Shown here piece after piece: positions 52,526-60,816 of a DNA stretch of 64,000 nucleotides. Under the pieces are notes generated by a model. That model saw only the letters and a list, made by a program, of their open reading frames with translations, was not told the DNA's origin and did no database searches. Both the position numbers and the translations under genes were made by a program. Origin of the DNA: Acrocarpospora macrocephala. Its GTDB lineage: Bacteria > Actinomycetota > Actinomycetes > Streptosporangiales > Streptosporangiaceae. The DNA lies in contig NZ_BLAE01000040.1 of assembly GCF_009687865.1 (NCBI RefSeq), forward strand, positions 1-64,000. Direction: 5' to 3'. The stretch's first letter is position 1, and each line of letters begins with the position of its first letter.

Positions 52526-52966
52526 ATGAAGATCATGAGATTTACCGACAACGAGATCGAATATCTGAACAGCCAGCTGCTCGGCCGCCTGGCCACCGTC
52601 GGCCCCGGCGGCCGCCCGCATATCGTCCCGGTGGGCGTCTTCTACGACCCGGAGACCCAGACCATCGTGATCGCCGGACACGCCGGCACCAACATGGTCG
52701 AGAGCAAGAAGTTCCGCGACGCCGAGCGCCACCCGGAGGTCGCGTTCGCCGTGGACGATCTTGCCTCCACCGATCCCTGGACCCCGCGCGGCATGGAGAT
52801 CCGGGGACGCGCCGAAACGCACACCACCGGCGGCGAGGAACTCGGCAAGCGCATCGGCGCCACCATGCCGTTCGACTCGGCGTGGCTCCGCATCCACCCC
52901 CGGCGCGTCCTGACGCGCGGGATCGACACCGATTCCTTCGACCTGTCCGCCCGGGATGTGGCCTGA
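52526..52966 (+). CDS. PPOX-fold (F420/FMN-dependent) protein
   Basis: A 146-residue split-barrel flavin- or F420-binding protein of the pyridoxamine-phosphate-oxidase superfamily (LLGRLATVGPGGRPHIVPVGVFYD, EVAFAVDDLAS, RPHIV and GRAETH). It probably reduces a small molecule. Its TGA overlaps the aldo/keto reductase ATG by one base, so both are co-translated and likely controlled by the divergent MmyB-type regulator. Confidence 0.82.
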   Translation: MKIMRFTDNEIEYLNSQLLGRLATVGPGGRPHIVPVGVFYDPETQTIVIAGHAGTNMVESKKFRDAERHPEVAFAVDDLASTDPWTPRGMEIRGRAETHTTGGEELGKRIGATMPFDSAWLRIHPRRVLTRGIDTDSFDLSARDVA

Positions 52967-53967
52967 TGCGTTACCAGCTGCTCGGCCCGACCGGCCTGCG
53001 GGTCTCCGACCTGTTCCTCGGCGCGATGAGCTTCGCCAGCCCCGCCGAGGCCCGCAAGATGATCGACCTGTACGCGGACGCGGGCGGCAACGTCATCGAC
53101 ACCGCCTCCGCCTACGGTGACAGCGAAGAGATCCTGGGCGACCTCCTGCGAGAGCGCCGCGACCAGTTCGTGCTGGCCACCAAGTTCACGCTCACCCGGG
53201 ACGCCAGGGACCCGAACGCGGGCGGCAGCCACCGCAAGAACCTCACCCTCTCCCTTGAGGCCAGCCTGCGGCGGCTGCGCACCGACTACGTCGACCTGTT
53301 CTGGGTGCACATGTGGGACGAGGTCACGCCCATCGAGGAGACCATGCGGGCGCTCGACGACGCCGTCCGCGCGGGGAAGGTCCTCTACGTGGGCGCCTCC
53401 AACCTGCCCGCGTGGCTGGTCTCCCGGGCCAACACCCTGGCCGAATGGCGCGACTGGACCTCGTTCGCGGGGATCCAGGTGCCGTACAGCCTGCTCAAGC
53501 GGGACATCGAGCGGGAACTGCTGCCGATGGCTAAGGCTCTTGGCCTGAGCGTGGCCACCTACGGGGTGCTCGCCGGTGGGGTGCTCTCGGGCAAGTTCCT
53601 CAGCCCTGTCGGGGCTTCGACCAGGATCAATCCGGCGTCCCTCACCGCGCGTGATCATCGAGCGGCGCGTGCCGTGCAGGATGTCGCCGGGGAGTTGGGG
53701 GTGACCGCGTCGCAGGTCGCGATCGCCTGGACCCGCGGCCGGTCCCGTGCCGTGCACCCGATCATCGGCTCCCGCACCGCCGAGCAACTGCAGGACAACC
53801 TGGCCGCCGTCGATGTCACCCTCCCGGCGGAAACCATGGACCGCCTGGATTCGGCGGTCGAATTCGACCTGGGCTACCCCACCGCGGACAACTTGGGACC
53901 CCGGCCGTGGCTGTTCGGCGAGCGGGTGTCTGGCACCACGCTATTTGATCGCGATACCCCCCGCTGA
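52966..53967 (+). CDS. Aldo/keto reductase
   Basis: A 333-residue NADPH-dependent aldo/keto reductase: DTASAYGDSEEILGDLL (catalytic Asp, Tyr), LATKF (Lys), DLFWVHMWD (His), GVLAGGVLSGKF and IIGSRTAEQLQDNL (NADPH site). The tetrad D-Y-K-H is present. Second gene of the pair with the PPOX-fold protein. Confidence 0.9.
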   Translation: MRYQLLGPTGLRVSDLFLGAMSFASPAEARKMIDLYADAGGNVIDTASAYGDSEEILGDLLRERRDQFVLATKFTLTRDARDPNAGGSHRKNLTLSLEASLRRLRTDYVDLFWVHMWDEVTPIEETMRALDDAVRAGKVLYVGASNLPAWLVSRANTLAEWRDWTSFAGIQVPYSLLKRDIERELLPMAKALGLSVATYGVLAGGVLSGKFLSPVGASTRINPASLTARDHRAARAVQDVAGELGVTASQVAIAWTRGRSRAVHPIIGSRTAEQLQDNLAAVDVTLPAETMDRLDSAVEFDLGYPTADNLGPRPWLFGERVSGTTLFDRDTPR

Positions 53968-54022
53968 CCTCGCACGAGGTGGGCGTTACGAGTCTGCGAT
54001 CACGTTCTCGTAAGGTCCCGCC

Positions 54023-54268
54023 ATGCGGCTTCGGACAGTCCTTGCGTTGGCCGGCACGTTCGGCTCGCTGTCACTCTCGGCGTGCGGTGGGACGGATGAA
54101 TGTGATCGTGCTCGTGCCCAAGTCAAGCAGTTACGCCAAGAAGTCCTGGACGCAGTGAATAAGGGCGACATGTCTGTTGCAGTAAAGCGGGAAGCCGAAG
54201 CTCAGGACATCTCAAGAGGCGAACTCATGTGGTGCTTCTACGATGCCGAGCGTGACGAGGCGTTCTGA
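54023..54268 (+). CDS. Small lipoprotein, 81 residues
   Basis: A signal peptide with lipobox LSAC (LRTVLALAGTFGSLSLSAC) is followed by a short, partly coiled-coil helix (RARAQVKQLRQEVLDAVNK). No known family. It would be anchored to the outer face of the membrane. Confidence 0.6.
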   Translation: MRLRTVLALAGTFGSLSLSACGGTDECDRARAQVKQLRQEVLDAVNKGDMSVAVKREAEAQDISRGELMWCFYDAERDEAF

Positions 54269-54379
54269 GGCAGCCGAAACGCCTCCAGGCAGGCCCGGCC
54301 GGACGAGCTGACATGGCGCCGGTGCCGCGTACTCTTGTGGTGGCGCACAAGTGTGCCTGAGGCACGAGGGGGTTGCGGG

Positions 54380-55258
54380 ATGCGGACTCTCGGATATGTC
54401 GGCGCGCAGTCCGCGGCGGCGGCGGACTGGCTGGATTTCGGGCCGAGGGTCTTCGGCTTCGAGGCGGATCGGCTGCCGGACGGCACGGTTCGGGTGCGCT
54501 GGTGCGATCGGGCTTACCGGCTGGCGGTGCATCCCCAGGGGCCGGATCGGCTGCTCTACCTCGGCTGGGATCTGGGCGACGAGGCCGCGCTTGAGGCGGC
54601 GGTGGCCCGGGTGGCGGGCGCGGGGTTCGCGGTGGAGCCGGGTGGCGCGCGGCTGGCGGCCGAGCGTTCGGTGCGGCGGATCGTCTTCTTCACCGACCCC
54701 TTCGGCCTGCGGCACGAGCTGTTCGTCGGTCAGGAGGAGAAGCCGGGCTCCTACCGGGGCCAGCGTCCCAGCTCGCGGGCGGTCACCGGCGATCTCGGGC
54801 TGGGTTTCGTGGCGCTGCGGGTGCCCGACCTGCAGCGCGGGCTGGATTTCTACCGCGACGTGCTGGGGATGCGGGTCTCCGACGCGATCAACCTGGGCCG
54901 GCCGTACGGGGAGATGTGGTTCCTGCGCTGCAACCTCCGCCACCACAGCATCGCGCTCCTGGAGGGCGGCGACGCGCTCCGGCTGGAGCATTTGATGATC
55001 GAGACGGCCACGCTGGAAGAGGTGGAGATCGCCTGGGACCTGGCGGAGCGGGAGATGGACGCCTTCGTCAGCCCGGGGCGCCGGCTGTCGGACAACATGT
55101 TCCTGTTCCGGGTGCGTACCTCGACCGGCTTCGACGTCTGTTATGGCTGGGGCGCGCGCCAGGTCGACGACGAGAACTGGATTCCCCGCTACATCGACTC
55201 CTCCCGGGCGGGCGGGATCGTCTACTCCGCGGCGGCCGTGGTCACCGCGCCTCGCTGA
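54380..55258 (+). CDS. Extradiol-dioxygenase-like (BphC fold) protein lacking two metal ligands
   Basis: A 292-residue protein with two vicinal-oxygen-chelate modules, aligned end to end with 2,3-dihydroxybiphenyl dioxygenases (GLGFVALRVPDLQRGLDFYRDVLG; RHHSIALL; LEHLMIE; FDVCYGWGARQVDDENW). The Fe(II) ligands should be His, His, Glu. Here the first is F143, the second H204 is kept, and the third is C254. With two of three ligands gone, classical ring cleavage is unlikely. It could bind a ligand or have a different activity. ATG at 54380 follows a G-rich segment and is where the fold begins. Confidence 0.75.
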   Translation: MRTLGYVGAQSAAAADWLDFGPRVFGFEADRLPDGTVRVRWCDRAYRLAVHPQGPDRLLYLGWDLGDEAALEAAVARVAGAGFAVEPGGARLAAERSVRRIVFFTDPFGLRHELFVGQEEKPGSYRGQRPSSRAVTGDLGLGFVALRVPDLQRGLDFYRDVLGMRVSDAINLGRPYGEMWFLRCNLRHHSIALLEGGDALRLEHLMIETATLEEVEIAWDLAEREMDAFVSPGRRLSDNMFLFRVRTSTGFDVCYGWGARQVDDENWIPRYIDSSRAGGIVYSAAAVVTAPR

Positions 55259-55263
55259 AAAGA

Positions 55264-55287
55264 GCCCGGCGCTGAAAAGCGCCGGGC
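55264..55287 (+). terminator. Stem-loop terminator
   Basis: Inverted repeat GCCCGGCGCT/AGCGCCGGGC with a GAAA tetraloop, between convergent genes. Confidence 0.75.
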
Positions 55288-55290
55288 CGG

Positions 55291-56646
55291 TCACAGCCCG
55301 GCCTCGCCGAGGGCCTCCAGGATCTCAAGGGCGACCTGGGCGGCTAGCCGGTCCCGGTAGTTGTCCAGGTCCAGGCCGGTGATCTCCTCCACCCGGCGGA
55401 CCCGGTAGGTGACCGTGTTCGGGTGCACGTGCAGCCGCTCCCCGGCCCGCCGGGGACTGCTGTTCTCCTGGAAGTACGACTTGAGCGTCGTCACGTACTT
55501 GACGTGATGTTCCTGCTCGTGCCGGAGCACCGCGCCGAGGATGTCGGTGGCGAACTCGCGCAGCGCCTCCGGGTCGGGCACCTGGAGCAGCAGGCGGCTG
55601 ATGCCGAGGCTGTCGAACGCGACCACCGCGCCGCGCCGGCCCAGCCGCCGGACCGCCTCGTTGGTGCGCCGCGCCTCCTCGTAGGACCGGGCGATGTGCG
55701 CGGGCTCCCGGAACGCGCCGCCGATGCCGATGGAGACGCCCACGTCGGGGAAGAGCGCGCCGAGCCGCTGCACGCACAGCGCGCCGAGCTGGTCGGCCCG
55801 GATGCCGGTGGCGGGCGTGGCCGGCTCGCTCAGCACGATGATCACCTCTCGGGCCCGGACGGCGGTGATCGCGTCCGGCGACTGGGCGACGAACAGCCGC
55901 GCGGTGGCCCCGGCCGCGCGCTCGGCGACCAGCAGGCTGCGCTCGCTGTCGCCCGGGGGCGCCTCGATGACGACCGACAGCACGCGGTGGTCCCGCTCGC
56001 CGTCGAAGCCGAGGTGCTGCGCCCAGCGCACCACCTCGTCGTTGTCCCGTCCCGAGCCGGACAGCAGGCCCTCGATGAGGTCGTCGCGCACCTGGCTGCC
56101 CGCCGAGGAGATGACCCGCTCGCGGGCCAGGATGACGCCGCAGATGGTCGCGGCGTGCTCGGCGATCAGCAGGTGGATGTCCTCGCCCTGCTCGGGCGCG
56201 TCCGCGACCAGCGAGACGTTCGCGACCAGCGAGACGAGGTAGGCCGGGACGGTGTCGCCGACCAGGATGGGCGCGACGATCCTGGCCCGGCCCCGGGTGG
56301 GGTCGGGCAGGCGCATGGCGCGCCGGGTCTTGCCGGCCATCGCCAGCAGGTGCGCGAGCCGGGGGTGGATCAGGTGGTCGTGCACGTACTGCACGGAGTT
56401 CTCGTAGCTCTCGCCGGGTGAGGCCGCGGCGAGGATGCCCATCTTCTGGCTGATGACCGCGACGGTCACCTCGGTCCTGCGGGCGATGAGCTGGGCGACG
56501 GTGCCGATGTCGGCGTCCTGCAGCGCCAGGCCGGACAGGTGCCGGTAGATCTCCACCAGGTCGCGGAGCGTGCGGTTCTCCTGGTTGATCTCGGTGAACC
56601 CGCTGGTGACGGGGGACAGGCCGGCGGAGGTCGACGGTTCGGCCAT
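55291..56646 (-). CDS. PucR/CdaR-family regulator
   Basis: A 451-residue regulator. An N-terminal sensor (~1-190), a GGDEF-like middle module (FPDVGVSIGIGGAFREPAHIARSYEEARR) and a C-terminal PucR helix-turn-helix (SSPRRAGERLHVHPNTVTYRVRRVEEITGLDL) are visible. PucR regulators respond to purine or amine catabolites. It is divergent from the ABC transporter operon, with an inverted repeat between them, so it most likely controls that operon. Confidence 0.9.
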   Translation of the reverse strand: MAEPSTSAGLSPVTSGFTEINQENRTLRDLVEIYRHLSGLALQDADIGTVAQLIARRTEVTVAVISQKMGILAAASPGESYENSVQYVHDHLIHPRLAHLLAMAGKTRRAMRLPDPTRGRARIVAPILVGDTVPAYLVSLVANVSLVADAPEQGEDIHLLIAEHAATICGVILARERVISSAGSQVRDDLIEGLLSGSGRDNDEVVRWAQHLGFDGERDHRVLSVVIEAPPGDSERSLLVAERAAGATARLFVAQSPDAITAVRAREVIIVLSEPATPATGIRADQLGALCVQRLGALFPDVGVSIGIGGAFREPAHIARSYEEARRTNEAVRRLGRRGAVVAFDSLGISRLLLQVPDPEALREFATDILGAVLRHEQEHHVKYVTTLKSYFQENSSPRRAGERLHVHPNTVTYRVRRVEEITGLDLDNYRDRLAAQVALEILEALGEAGL

Positions 56647-56992
56647 GTGCGCATCCTAGGGCGAAAGGGGGAAGATGCCATGTGCTCGGGACCAGAGAAA
56701 AGCGGATCGTCCTGTGCTGGAGCCCAACGTACCGGCTCCCCGTGATCGGCTATACGTGGGTCACCGCCGCGCACCCGCCGACGACCGGCACCTGTGCTGA
56801 CGCCCCGGCCGGACCCATCGATCCCACCTGGATCTGTAACAGTCCCGACTCCGAGGATTTACGCGGCGGTATCCCCTTGACGCGAACTTACCCGCAGGGC
56901 AGCATGGCGTAACAAATATCAAACGTTTTGTCCAATTATCGGACAAAACGCGGGCCAGGTCGCCGCCGGCCCGACGCTCAACGGAGGTGACG
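56647..56992. other. Divergent control region of PucR and transporter operon
   Basis: A 346-base spacer. It holds an AT-rich block with the operator at 56924-56950 (listed separately). No gene is supported in it. Confidence 0.5.
56924..56950 (+). promoter_or_regulatory. Probable PucR operator
   Basis: A 10-bp perfect inverted repeat CGTTTTGTCC-N7-GGACAAAACG about 43 bases before the first permease start, in the only AT-rich stretch of the region. Position and symmetry suit binding of the divergent dimeric regulator. Confidence 0.6.
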
Positions 56993-57940
56993 ATGAGCAC
57001 TCGCATGATCATCCGTCGGCTCGGTGGCGGTCTGCTGGTCCTGTGGCTGGTGTCCATCCTCACCTTCCTGCTGGTCCACCTCATTCCGGGCGACCCGGCC
57101 GAGGTGATCGCGGGCGAGAACGCCACCACCGCCGACGTGGAGCGCATCCGCACCCAGCTGGGGCTGGACCGGCCCGTGCTCGCGCAGTACGTCACCTGGC
57201 TGTCCGGCGTGCTCCGCGGCGACCTCGGCAAATCGCTGTTCACCGACAAGTCGGTGCTCACCTCGATCGCGGAGGTGGCTCCGCCGACCCTGGTCATCAC
57301 CGTCATGGCGATCGTCCTCGCGGTGCTGGTCGGGGTGTCGGCTGGCATCGTCGCGGGCCTGACCCAGGGCGGACGCCTGGACCGGCTCGTCTCCACCCTG
57401 GCCACCCTGGGCATCGCGATGCCGAGCTTCTGGCTGGGGCTGGTGCTGGTCTCGGTCTTCTCACTCACCAACACCTGGCTGCCGGCGACCGGTTACGCGG
57501 ACCTGGGGGAGGGCTTCGGCACCTGGCTGTCGCACGTGATCCTCCCCTCGACCGCGCTGGGCCTGGCCACGGCCGCGGAGCTGGCCCGGCACACCCGCGG
57601 CTGCGTGGCCGACGTGCTCACCCGGCCGTACGTGCGAACCGCGCGGGCCAGGGGCGCGTCCGGCGGCTGGCTGGTCCGGCGGCACATCCTGCGCAACGCC
57701 GCCATCCCGGTGGTGACCGTGCTGGGCCTGCAGGCGGGGCGGCTGCTGGGCGGCGCGATCGTGATCGAGGCCGTGTTCGGCATCTCCGGCCTCGGCACCC
57801 TGGCCGTCAACGCGGTGCTGCAGCGCAACTACCCGGTGATCCAGGGATACGTGCTGCTCTGCGCCGTCGTCGTCGTCCTGATGAACCTCATCGTGGATCT
57901 GGCCTACGGCTGGATCAATCCGAAGGTGCGCACCGCATGA
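56993..57940 (+). CDS. Dipeptide/oligopeptide-type ABC permease (DppB-like)
   Basis: A 315-residue permease with six hydrophobic helices, the BPD_transp motif (EAVFGISGLGTLAVNAVLQRNYPVIQGYVLL) and an N-terminal TC-rich region. It pairs with the next gene to form the membrane channel. ATG at 56993 is favoured by GGAGG five bases upstream. The substrate-binding protein of this importer is not in the window. Confidence 0.9.
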   Translation: MSTRMIIRRLGGGLLVLWLVSILTFLLVHLIPGDPAEVIAGENATTADVERIRTQLGLDRPVLAQYVTWLSGVLRGDLGKSLFTDKSVLTSIAEVAPPTLVITVMAIVLAVLVGVSAGIVAGLTQGGRLDRLVSTLATLGIAMPSFWLGLVLVSVFSLTNTWLPATGYADLGEGFGTWLSHVILPSTALGLATAAELARHTRGCVADVLTRPYVRTARARGASGGWLVRRHILRNAAIPVVTVLGLQAGRLLGGAIVIEAVFGISGLGTLAVNAVLQRNYPVIQGYVLLCAVVVVLMNLIVDLAYGWINPKVRTA

Positions 57941-58809
57941 CAACCGCCACCCTGAGTTCCGCCACCAGAAGCTCCCAGCGCAGCCGGGTCATCCGGAACG
58001 TCCTGCGCCGCCCGTCCGCCGCGACCGCCGCCGGTTTCGTGGCCGTCCTGGTGCTGTTCGCCGTTTTTGGCCCGCTCATCTCCCCGCACGACCCGGACGC
58101 GCAGGACCTGGGCAACAGGTTCGCCGAGCTGAGCTGGTCCCACCTGCTGGGCACCGACGAGTTCGGCAGGGACGTGGCCAGCCGGATCATCCAGGCGAGC
58201 AGGATCGCCCTGGTCGCGCCGCTCATCTCGGTGGGCGTGGCGCTGCTCATCGGCCTGCCGTTCGGCCTGTGGGCCGGGCTGCGCCGGGGCGTCGTGGACG
58301 CCGTCGCCGGGCGGCTCGCCGACACCGTCCTCAGCCTGCCCGCCATGGTCGGGGCGCTGGCCATCCTGGCGGTGCTCGGCCCCGGCCTGGTCAACGCCAT
58401 GGTGGCGATCGGCATCATCTTCGCGCCCGGCCTGTTCCGGGTGGTGCGCGGCGCCACCCTGGCGGTGGCCGAGGAGACCTTCGTGCACTCGGCGGTGGCG
58501 ATCGGCTCGCCCACCCGCCGGACCCTGTGGGTGCACATCCTGCCCAACATCGCCGCCCCGCTGCTGGTCCAGGTGACCATCCTGATGGGTGTCGCGCTGC
58601 TGGCCGAGGCCAGCCTGAGCTTCATCGGGCTCGGCGTGCAGCCGCCCGACGCCAGCTGGGGGTCGATGCTGAAGGCCGCCTACACCAACCAATTCGACGC
58701 GCCCTACTCGGTCGTGCCGCCCGGGATCGCGATGGTCCTGACGGTGCTGGCCTTCAACACCATCGGTGACGCGATCCGCGACGCGGTCGGACTGAGGAGA
58801 GGCATATGA
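57937..58809 (+). CDS. Dipeptide/oligopeptide-type ABC permease (DppC-like)
   Basis: A 290-residue permease: LGTDEFGRDVASRIIQASRIAL (the LGTDxxGRDxxSR motif of DppC), LLAEASLSFIGLGVQPPDASWG. It overlaps the first permease by an ATGA. Confidence 0.9.
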   Translation: MTTATLSSATRSSQRSRVIRNVLRRPSAATAAGFVAVLVLFAVFGPLISPHDPDAQDLGNRFAELSWSHLLGTDEFGRDVASRIIQASRIALVAPLISVGVALLIGLPFGLWAGLRRGVVDAVAGRLADTVLSLPAMVGALAILAVLGPGLVNAMVAIGIIFAPGLFRVVRGATLAVAEETFVHSAVAIGSPTRRTLWVHILPNIAAPLLVQVTILMGVALLAEASLSFIGLGVQPPDASWGSMLKAAYTNQFDAPYSVVPPGIAMVLTVLAFNTIGDAIRDAVGLRRGI

Positions 58810-59792
58810 CGCTGCTGTCGGTGGAAGGGCTCACCATCGACCTGCCCGGCCGCCAGCCCGGCCTGGTGGAGGATGTCAGCTTCCAGGTGAGCGAGGGCCG
58901 CTCCACCGCGCTGATCGGCGAGTCCGGCTGCGGCAAGACGCTGACCTCGATGTCCATCCTCGGCCTGCTGCCCGCCGCCGTCCGGGTCACGGCCGGTTCC
59001 GTCTGGTTCGACGGGGTCGACCTGCTCACGTGCACGCCCCGGCAGCTGCGCCGGATCCGCGGCGGGCCGGTCGGCATGGTCTTCCAGGAACCGATGAGCA
59101 GCCTCAACCCGACCATGACGGTCGGCGACCAGATCGCCGAGGCGCGGCGGCTGCACCTGGGCGAGCGGCGCGGGGCGGCCCTGGCGCGGGCGCGCGAGCT
59201 GCTGGAGCGGGTCGGCATCCCGAACGCCGCCCGGAGGATCGGTGCCTACCCGCACGAGATGAGCGGCGGCATGCAGCAACGGGTCATGATCGCGGCGGCC
59301 ATCGCCTGCGAGCCCAAGCTGGTCATCGCCGACGAGCCGACCACCGCGCTGGACGTCACCATCCAGGCCGAGATCCTGGCGCTCCTGCGGGACCTGCAAC
59401 GCGACCTCGACCTGGCCGTCCTGCTGGTCACCCACGACCTCGGCGTGGTCGCCGACTTCTGCGACGAGGTGGTCGTCATGTACGCCGGTCACATCGCCGA
59501 GCGCACCACCGTGGACCGGCTGTTCTACGACCCGGGGCACCCGTACTCCAGCGCGCTGCTGGCGGCCGTGCCGCAGTCGGGCCAGGCCAGGTCGCGGCTG
59601 ACGGTGATCCCGGGGCGGGTGCCGTCCGCCGGCGGGTTCCCGGCCGGGTGCCGGTTCGAGCCGCGCTGCGCGCACGCCGTGGAGCACTGCCGGGAGCCCC
59701 AGCCTGACGCCCTGCTGGGCGAGGGACACCGCACCCGATGTGGCCGCGTCGCCTCCGGCGACCTGACGCTCAAGGGAGCCGGCCGTGGCTGA
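58806..59792 (+). CDS. ABC importer ATPase (DppD-like)
   Basis: A 328-residue ATPase: Walker A G38-ESGCGKT, signature MSGGMQQR, Walker [13 protein letters not shown], and the C-terminal oligopeptide/dipeptide extension with Cys-rich [14 protein letters not shown] (an iron-sulfur-like site in family members). It overlaps neighbours by four to eight bases. Confidence 0.92.
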   Translation: MTLLSVEGLTIDLPGRQPGLVEDVSFQVSEGRSTALIGESGCGKTLTSMSILGLLPAAVRVTAGSVWFDGVDLLTCTPRQLRRIRGGPVGMVFQEPMSSLNPTMTVGDQIAEARRLHLGERRGAALARARELLERVGIPNAARRIGAYPHEMSGGMQQRVMIAAAIACEPKLVIADEPTTALDVTIQAEILALLRDLQRDLDLAVLLVTHDLGVVADFCDEVVVMYAGHIAERTTVDRLFYDPGHPYSSALLAAVPQSGQARSRLTVIPGRVPSAGGFPAGCRFEPRCAHAVEHCREPQPDALLGEGHRTRCGRVASGDLTLKGAGRG

Positions 59793-60816
59793 GGATCGGG
59801 TGGTCCTGCGGGTTCAGGGCCTGAGCAAGTCGTTCCCGATGCGCCGGGGCGCGTTCGGCCGGACGGTGGAGAGCGTCCGCGCCGTGGACGGTGTGGATCT
59901 GGAGGTGCGGGCCGGCACCACCGTCGGCATCGTCGGCGAGTCGGGTTCCGGCAAGACCACCGTAGGCCGGTTGATGGCCCGGCTGCTCACCCCCGACCAG
60001 GGCACCGTCGAGGTGGAGGGCAAGGATGTCAGCCGGGCCAAGGGCCGCGAGCTGAAACAGATGCGCGCCCGCCTCCAGGTCATCTTCCAGGACCCGTACG
60101 GCGCGCTCGACCCCACCAAGACCGTCGCCCACGCCGTCGCGGAACCGCTGCTGGTGCACGGCCGGATCCGCCGGGGGGAGATGCGCGAGCGGGCGGCCGC
60201 CCTGCTGGCCCGGGTGGCGCTCGACCCGGCGTTCGTGGACCGCTACCCGGACGAGCTGTCCGGCGGGCAGCGGCAGCGCGTCTGCATCGCCCGTGCCTTG
60301 GCCCTGTCGCCCAGCGTGCTGGTGGCCGACGAGCCGACCTCCGCGCTCGACCTGTCCACCCGGTCGGAGATCCTCAACCTGCTGCTGTCCATCCAGGAGG
60401 ACACCGGCCAGGCGATGGTGCTGGTCTCGCACGACTTCGCCACCGTACGGCACCTGGCGCACCGGATCGCGGTGATGTATCTGGGCCGGATCGTCGAGGA
60501 AGGTCCGGCCGAGCAGATCGCGGAGGACCCGCGGCACCCCTATACCAAGGCGTTGTTGTCGGCGGTGCCGCTGCCCGACCCGCGCGCGCAGCGGGCCCGC
60601 CGCAGGACCGTGCTCAAGGGCGACCTGCCCGATCCGGCCAACCCGCCCTCGGGCTGCCGGTTCCACACCCGCTGCCCGGTGGCGCTGCCCGAGTGCGCCC
60701 AGCAGGACCCGCCGCTGCTTCAGATCGCGGCCGAGCACCGAGTGGCCTGCGTGCGCCACCGGCCGGGCGAGAAACCGATGGATGAAGTGACGATCCCCCA
60801 GGAGACCGTGCGATGA
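59785..60816 (+). CDS. ABC importer ATPase (DppF-like)
   Basis: A 343-residue ATPase (GTG start with AAGGGAG): Walker A GESGSGKTTV, signature LSGGQRQR, Walker B VLVADEPTSALD, and CRFHTRCPVALPEC at the C-terminus. It completes the importer engine. Its stop overlaps the CaiB gene ATG. Confidence 0.92.
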   Translation: MAEDRVVLRVQGLSKSFPMRRGAFGRTVESVRAVDGVDLEVRAGTTVGIVGESGSGKTTVGRLMARLLTPDQGTVEVEGKDVSRAKGRELKQMRARLQVIFQDPYGALDPTKTVAHAVAEPLLVHGRIRRGEMRERAAALLARVALDPAFVDRYPDELSGGQRQRVCIARALALSPSVLVADEPTSALDLSTRSEILNLLLSIQEDTGQAMVLVSHDFATVRHLAHRIAVMYLGRIVEEGPAEQIAEDPRHPYTKALLSAVPLPDPRAQRARRRTVLKGDLPDPANPPSGCRFHTRCPVALPECAQQDPPLLQIAAEHRVACVRHRPGEKPMDEVTIPQETVR

